64,000 nucleotides of DNA from Cydia pomonella (lineage: Eukaryota > Arthropoda > Insecta > Lepidoptera > Tortricidae), in assembly GCF_033807575.1 (NCBI RefSeq), contig NC_084705.1, forward strand, positions 14,068,019 through 14,132,018. Reading direction: 5' to 3'. This document shows, piece after piece, positions 57,563 to 64,000 of the stretch. The translations under genes and the position numbers were made by a program. Position 1 is the first letter of the stretch, and the number at the start of each line of letters is the position of its first letter. The notes below the pieces were generated by a model that saw nothing but the letters and a program-made list of their open reading frames with translations, ran no database searches and was not told the DNA's origin.

Positions 57563-57795
57563 AGAACCGGTCTGGCCTACTGGGCAAGTGGGCAGTAACC
57601 CTGCCTATGAAGCCGATGGTCCCAGGTTCAAATCCTGGTACGGACATTTATTTATGTGATGACCATGCATATTTGTGTCATGTGTGTTTTCTATGTATTT
57701 ATATGTATATATCGTTGTCTAAGTACCCACAACACATGTCTTATTGAGCTTCCTATGGGATTAAGTCAATTTGTGTAATAATGTCGTATAATATT
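57563..57795 (+). mobile_element. tRNA-derived SINE, copy 4
   Basis: A box TGGCCTACTGGG, B box GGTTCAAATCC, body ATATCGTTGTCTAAGTACCC, tail GTGTAATAATGTCGTATAAT. A short duplication (GGGCAAGTGGGCAG) sits in the head. Confidence 0.8.
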
Positions 57796-58559
57796 TTTTA
57801 TTGATCACAAAAAGAGAGATTAATTTACTTACATTTCAGATTAATATATTAAATAATGACTAGATTAAAAAAAATATGTTAAATAATGACCATTAATGCA
57901 TAGATGATAGATAATTTTCCACTGAAAATCTTCGACGAATTAATTTTGTGTCATATTGCATGCAAGTTCTCAGGAAACTTCACATATTTTATTTAATTAC
58001 TTACACTGATATACAAATAAACATACAATTATCGATAGTTTTAGTACATCCCTAGTTCACAACTAAAAATAATATAAAATATCAAATTTTCTATGTGTTT
58101 AAAGCCTGCTGCACCAAAATAAGGTCAAAAGTATCTAAAGCAATACGTACCGGTCTTTATCCAAGGGAAATTTCGCCATAAAATCCCTTTTTTCGTGATT
58201 TTGTCGAGTGGCTCGCTTGCCACATATTTCACACTTAGTAAACCGTTTTCTCGGTGGCATTGTAACAAACTTGTTCTTTACTCTGATCACGGTTCACTAT
58301 TTTCGATATTTTCACTAAATAATAAAGAAATTGCACGAAATACCCGAACAAAACATTGAAGCCTTCATAACAAACAAAACAATTAGGCTGACAGTTGACT
58401 TGATGTAAACTTGACAGAATAAATAGCACTGACGTTTTATTTTTCTTCGTTGGCAAATATTTGCGAAACAAGTTCTATACAAAACTTATTTTGTTCCTAG
58501 TTGCGTCAGCCTGTAACCATAATTGTATATATGTAAATATGTCTTTCCTATAATAATAA

Positions 58560-58822
58560 ATAAATAATAAATATTATAGGACATTATTACACAAATTGAC
58601 TAAGTCCCACAGTAAGCTCAATAAGGCTTGTATTGAGGGTACTTAGACAACGATATATATAATATATAAATATGTATAAATACTTAAATACATAGGAAAC
58701 ACCCATGACTCAGGAACAAATATCCATGCTCATCACACGAATAAATGCCCTTACCAGGATTTGAACCCGGGACCATCAGCTTCGTAGGCAGGGTCACTAC
58801 CCACTAGGCCAAACCGGTCGTC
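58560..58822 (-). mobile_element. tRNA-derived SINE, copy 5
   Basis: Full-length reverse copy: tail at 58560-58580, body block ACTTAGACAACGATATATA, B box at about 58757-58768, A box at about 58801-58812, head ending CCGGTCGTC. Confidence 0.85.
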
Positions 58823-60117
58823 CTTTCCTATAAAAGTAAAGATGTGTGATACGATGGTGAACGATCCATTAACATTTAGGTACCTACACAATATGTAGGG
58901 TTGGTCCTACTCACATTTCATGCATCCTGTAGATATGTGACGTTTAGCAGAAAATGGATTTCAAAAAAAAAAACAGAAAAGACTAATAATGTAAATGGAA
59001 ATGACAGATTTTGTTAACATTTGACATATAACCTTAAAGTTCTACGATGGTTGTTTTCATTGAAATAATTATTATTAACAAATATTTGAGCTACTAATTG
59101 ATATAAATAATATGTTTAAGTATAGGTACATATATAAACTGTTGATAAAATCATGGTTGTCCACAAAAAGTGCGAGATCACGAAGGAATGTAAATAAATT
59201 GTTTCGTTTACATTGTTTGTCTTTTCTATTAAACTCCACTTTAGATGGTGCTTATGTAATTATGAACGATGCACCAATACAAATGCGATGCCGCACGATG
59301 TAAGCTACATCAACAACAAGATACCTTTTCATTGAAAACGTCATAGATAATAAGTTTCATTTTACCTAACCTAAAACGACCCGTGTGAATGTGCGGTAGG
59401 TACAAATAATTTTAACTCAGGATTTCTGCGGTTTCAGTGTAAAATAAATAAAAAATAATACACTCTCGTAAGATTATAATACATATTCACTATCTGAATG
59501 AGAATTTTTACAGAGTGACTCATGAAACGGGTAAGCGGAGAGGGCTTTAAAGTTTTAATATGTATTTATTTGTTTTACAAACGTATTTTATTCCATTCGA
59601 TAGACGACAAATCGAATTTCAATATAAGACAAAATGACTGTGTCTTTTTGTACGTAATAATTATTCATTCTTATATTTGTTCAATATTTGAAAAGATTCA
59701 TAAAAAAAAACTGTATCAAAGCAGAACGTTTTGCCCTACCAGCTTTGCCGCTTTGTTTCCAGTATTCAGTATTTATTTCTTACAACATTAAAATCAAAAA
59801 GTTAAAATAACAACGCCCAATCACACTTAACAATATTTATTTTCACCGACTCAACAATGTTTTTATTACATATCTAGTTATTACTTCTGCATTCTTTGAT
59901 ATTCGCACTTATCCGCTTTATCTGCAAATAAATGATTATTTTATTTTATTTTGAATTTAATAGACATATTTAAGTATTTTTTTTTATTGTTACGGCCATT
60001 AGGAGTAAGTTAGAATCGACTTGCAAGATTTAAATAATTTTTTACTTTACCTATTTATATATGTACAGTAAAAATGTAATAAACAAGAAATAAAGAAACC
60101 ATTATTTTAATAAACTG
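58823..60117. other. No supported gene
   Basis: AT-rich, with short open frames without domains. A poly-A run lies near 58966. Confidence 0.4.
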
Positions 60118-60737
60118 GCCAAGAGCATGTCGGGCCATGCTCGGAGTAGGGTTCCGTAGTTACTCTTCCGTCACAATAAGCTAAACTGGAGCTTAAAGTA
60201 TAGTAGATTGTTAACCAAGGGATGAACTGTTGATGTACGTCTTCTTACTATGAAAGGGAAACTTTTTGCAATAACTCAAAAACAGCTAAATTGATCATGT
60301 CCGCTATAGTTTTCATTAAATGTCTTATTATTAAGCTCTACTTCCACGATTTTTTTCGTATTTTTTTGACCTATGGTTCAAAAGTTAGAGAGGAGACACA
60401 TTTTTTTTTCTTTCAGAGCGATTATCTCCGAATATATTCACTTTATCAAAAAAATGTTTGTAGAATACCCCTATTAGTTTTGAAAGACCTTTCCAACGAT
60501 ATCCCACACTGTAGGGTTGAAGCAAAAAAAAAACACCCTCACTTTACGTGTAGGGGAGGTACTCTAAAAAAATATATTTTTTTAGATTTTATTGTTCGAC
60601 TTTGTCGGCTTTATTGATTTATATATCCATGGCATTTTTCAGCTTTCTAGCACTAACGACTACGGAGCAAAACCTCGGAGAGAGAGACAGACAGACAGAC
60701 GGACATGGCGAAACTATAAGTTGACTACGGAACCCTA
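60118..60737 (+). repeat. AGGGTTCCGTAG interspersed repeat
   Basis: Opens GCCAAGAGCATGTCGGGCC, AGGGTTCCGTAGTTACTC and closes GACTACGGAACCCTA preceded by GACAGACAGACAGACGGAC. Interior block AATAACTCAAAAACAGCTAA matches 38205-38370. About 620 bp, no gene. Confidence 0.7.
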
Positions 60738-60775
60738 AAAACAACGTTAAGTTTCGAATCTTTGTTTCTTGTTTA

Positions 60776-60831
60776 TATTGATAAAATGCAGGTAAGCCAA
60801 TAACTATTTGCTTACGTGCATTTTATCAATA
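60776..60831. repeat. 22-bp hairpin
   Basis: Arms 60776-60797 and 60810-60831 (TATTGATAAAATGCA core) pair with one mismatch around a 12-base loop. Confidence 0.8.
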
Positions 60832-61207
60832 ACTATACCTTTCGCGTCGAATGTTGATCCCTATGACAGTTAGTTTTTTCTAATCCACTTACCTTAAATT
60901 CAATATTTGAATAATTATATTAAAAATGTTAAATTGAAAAGTATTTTTTACGTAGGTAAATATGTCCAGGACCAGCCGAGCAGCGCAAGGGGTCCGGCGT
61001 TTAGGTTGCATAGAAATAATAAATCACTACGCAAATAAATTCATTTTTTATAATATGCTAGAAAATCAGTACACGTCAATCAATGAAAAATAGTGAATAT
61101 AGTACACGTCATAGTCATAGTATAATATAGGTAAAGCGGCCATCAAGAAACCTTGCTTTTGATATGAACCTCAATAAAATACTTCATATCAAACGTTCAC
61201 TTACTAC

Positions 61208-61360
61208 TAGAGTCAGACCAAGATATCACTGCAGCGATTTTGATAGCACAGAATGTGCAAGTGTTATTTTAATTTAAACGTCAAAATTATATTAAAAGTA
61301 CAACTTTTATAATAACACTCGCACAGTCTGTGCTATCAAATCCAATGATTCCAGATTGTG
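61208..61360. mobile_element. TAGAGTCAGACC MITE (same family as 9056)
   Basis: TAGAGTCAGACCAAGAT, GCAGCGATTTTGATAGCACA, a TTTAAACGTC centre and GCACAGTCTGTGCTATCA. Diverged but colinear with 9056-9195. Confidence 0.55.
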
Positions 61361-61364
61361 TTAC

Positions 61365-62750
61365 ATTCCATATATTCTAAGAATGGCTCCGGAAGTCAGA
61401 AACACCTCGCGAAGTATAGGTTGACTGTATTTTAAAATACATATTTGGTAAGTTGTAATGAATGATGCATTTGTGAAATCAATTATTACTTATAAATAGT
61501 CTGTCCGTTTTGTAAATGTATGGCAAAATTGATCTTAGAAATCGGACATGCTATACGTAATTCAGAGAAAATCAACGAGAGAAAATCAACCTGTTTTCTC
61601 CGTATCCTCAAAACGGGGTTTTCAGGTCAGTATTAAGTTTTAGTTGTCATAAACATCGAATGTGGTTATTATTATGTTGATACTCGTAATCGATTGGCAA
61701 AGAGTATATTTATATTTAATTATTCACAAAAAGGATATCAAGTAATTCTTATTTTTATATTATTAGAAAAAATGTGATTATGTGATATTAGAATCAATTT
61801 TTTTCTGATACATCTTTAATTTTGTTTATTTGTTAACGGCATATTTAAATATGTTCCATTTTTTATAACGTGTAAATTAACTTTATGAATAAATGACTTA
61901 TGACTTATACAGTAATTTGATACAAAAAAAAATCGTGTTTTTTAATACCCAACTAAACCACATGCTAATTTACCTACGTGATGAAGGGGTCAGCGGACAC
62001 GCGCATGGGATGAGTAGCTTTTAGTTCTGGATATTGCAAGAAAGGCTCAATTTTAGAGAAAAATAGTGATATATATTTTTTTAAGTACTACAGATGTTAT
62101 TTGATTATTAGTTTAGTTCATTTGCACTTAACAAATATCACTACATTTACCGCTAAAACAAAGTTCAGACAGGCTTCATTTCTTACCTTAGCGAGGACTG
62201 AAAGAAAATGAAATTTGACCTTTAGGCACTTTTATTATAAGTTCTTTTAGTATTAATGTGGAGTAAAAATAGTCTATTATATACCCAAAATAAACAACTT
62301 CAAAGAAAATCTTCAATATTTCTCTATTCACCCCTCGTGACTCCGTTTTACGGGAATATTTTATGTAAAAGACAATATTGCTTACCTACTTCAATAAATA
62401 AAAAAAACAACTTTATAATCATTATAGTGGGAACACTATTCGGGATAAGCATACAAAATTTAAAAAAGTCTAAATAGAATGAAAATATATTCTTTGAGAA
62501 AATATCCGCATTTTCCAGCAATTGTACTAGGTGCCTAATTTTAATCACGCCGATAACTTAATTATTCTGGCATCACTAAAAATATTAATTAGGTACTTAG
62601 TGCAAAACCCACCTGTATAAATTAAAGGAAGCAGTTAAAGAAAGTTATAATTATACTAATAAGTCATAAGTAATCACCTGCTCATTTTGCATAAGCACTC
62701 ATTTACTCATAGCGGGATAACCCTAATTAAAATAAGCTAATGACTTATTT
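61365..62750. other. Upstream flank of cluster gene 4
   Basis: AT-rich; no gene or clear repeat. A direct pair of AGAGAAAATCAACG-like blocks occurs near 61565-61590. Confidence 0.4.
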
Positions 62751-62754
62751 TATC

Positions 62755-62857
62755 TTTAAATACTAATACTGCAAACAAAATGTCATCAGTCATTGAGACG
62801 ATTTGGAACCTTTAACTAGTTCTACTGATTTATTGATTAGCCCAATCCGAATCCAAG
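62755..62857 (+). promoter_or_regulatory. Promoter and leader exon of cluster gene 4
   Basis: TTTAAATA at 62755-62762 lies about 30 bp upstream of a TCAGT initiator at 62786-62790. A leader exon would end at 62857 (CCAAG then GTAAAT) and splice to the TTTTAG acceptor directly before the ATG at 63035. Confidence 0.55.
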
Positions 62858-63034
62858 GTAAATATTTAAACTATTATAAAGAGTTATAATTATTTAAATC
62901 CAGATATGGGAATTATTGGAATAATTGTTTATTCAACAGGCACATAAATTATGATTCGAGTGTTTATAATTGTAATGGTAAATAATGAACCTTATTATTT
63001 AGAATAATTAATCAGTTGTGTTTTTCTCTTTTAG

Positions 63035-63760
63035 ATGCTTTACAAGATTGTTGCCGTTAGCATTTTCTTTGGACTCGTATTTGCCGACCCTGTGCCAGAA
63101 ATTTCATCTCCTTCAGCTAAGGTAAATGGTCAAATACTACTTACCTGTTTTATGAAACATTTTATTTAGACAATCATCACATATATTTACGCAATTTTCT
63201 AGTTATTTATTTATCTAAACTATTTCTTGTTTTCGTTTTTCTGCCTGACTGTTTTAACATAAATATGTTTTCAGGAAATGGGGTTCTTATCGACTTTAAT
63301 TCATGGTGACTTACCAAACCAGTCTTCGGAATTGGCAAGAATTGAACCTTCCCTCGTATTGGACCTCATCAATGCAGTTATAGGCTACAAATCTGTAAGT
63401 TGCATAGTATTATTGAAGTAATACAAATGTGTTAAAAACATATGTAAAACTAATTTAAACAAAACAAACGTTTCTCTGACTTATTTCCTTTTTTTGCAGT
63501 CTGCGCTCCTGATCGCCGTGGATATTATCGAATGGCTGGTGTCCAAATCCGTCATAATCGTTTTTGGAGCCATCCTCACCTTCGGGTTCTGCAAGCTGAC
63601 CGACAAGTGCAACTGGGACTGGGAGCAATACGTGCCGGTCGAGCAGTTCCGCAGCCTGGCCACGCCCGAGCGCCTGGCGAGGGCCGAAAAGTTCCTGGTC
63701 ACTGCTGTCGAGAAATACGCGGAAAAGAAGAAAGCGCATCGTTCTCTTAATTCGTTGTAG
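63035..63760 (+). CDS. Cluster protein 4: secreted, one hydrophobic segment, RSLATPERL tail
   Basis: 155 aa in three exons (63035-63121, 63275-63394, 63500-63760), all phase 0. Residues 1-17 look like a signal peptide (MLYKIVAVSIFFGLVFA). The middle exon encodes a short linker. The last exon encodes a hydrophobic segment (about 86-100), C100-x2-T103-x2-C106, a Trp-rich loop (NWDWEQYVP), then EQFRSLATPERLARAEKFL and a basic end with KYAEKKKAH. It gives the cleanest version of the motif. The last exon is clearly richer in G+C than its flanks. Poly(A) signal ATTAAA is at 63789-63794. More paralogues may follow beyond the window. Family not recognised. Confidence 0.85.
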
Positions 63761-63788
63761 TTAATAGGTTCAAATATTTATTATATTT

Positions 63789-63794
63789 ATTAAA
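63789..63794 (+). promoter_or_regulatory. Poly(A) signal variant of cluster gene 4
   Basis: ATTAAA about 29 bp after the stop codon; no AATAAA occurs nearby. Confidence 0.5.
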
Positions 63795-64000
63795 ACAACA
63801 CTTTTAAGTATCTTCGTTATTTGATTTTTCCAAAATGTCCTGTCGCAAAAGCGCTGGAAAAGTGCGCATGGAATAATTAAGCATGCATTGCGCGTTTCCA
63901 AAAAACAGGCTCTCAATTCATTAGAGTTAGATATGTCAATTCCAATTCGTAGATACAATTACTTTTTTATTCCATACGATTCCATTGTTATGAAAATCTA

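Noticed and set aside
59522..59791. Open frame of 89 codons
   Set aside because: Composition typical of AT-rich non-coding DNA; no signal or family match.
1..64000. CRISPR arrays, operons or phage genes
   Set aside because: No regularly spaced repeats with unique spacers; gene structure is eukaryotic throughout.

Overview
The window is AT-rich, intron-rich animal DNA packed with transposable elements, and it reads as a lepidopteran (moth or butterfly) genome. The evidence is tRNA-headed SINEs with good A and B boxes, many small TIR elements, 5'-truncated LINEs, AGGGTTCCGTA-type interspersed repeats, and insect-style genes with short exons and GT-AG introns. I see nothing bacterial or viral.

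Layout. (1) 1-3.4 kb: tail of a broken LINE and a 1.3-kb non-autonomous hAT element. (2) 3.76-8.46 kb, + strand: the last three coding exons of a major-facilitator transporter resembling the SLC46 / proton-coupled folate transporter family; its 5' part is not identified and probably lies upstream. (3) 11.44-31.41 kb, - strand: a complete eight-exon saccharopine-dehydrogenase-like oxidoreductase (SCCPDH type, 422 aa). All splice phases agree. Its introns are full of repeats, including a 4.7-kb TIR-bounded composite that carries an intron-containing Tc1/mariner transposase with a DD36E triad and one premature stop. (4) 31.4-44 kb: repeat-rich DNA with a LINE fragment coding for an intact RNase H domain, inserted with a 13-bp target-site duplication. 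(5) 44.2-64 kb: a cluster of four paralogous small genes (44.93-46.31 +, 48.24-49.06 -, 53.70-54.95 +, 63.04-63.76 +). Each encodes a signal peptide, a variable linker, and a conserved last exon with one hydrophobic segment, a C-x2-T-x2-C motif and an RSL-x-TPERL-like amphipathic tail ending near KY. I do not recognise this family; it is the best candidate here for something undescribed.

The two metabolic genes converge (transporter +, oxidoreductase -) and show no sign of joint regulation. The four cluster genes share exon phases, and three of the four begin translation immediately after a splice acceptor, as expected from tandem duplication; one copy is inverted. Exon structures come from reading splice sites and phase continuity by eye and have not been tested against transcripts. 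Repeat classes are called from TIRs, target-site duplications and protein motifs, without database searches.
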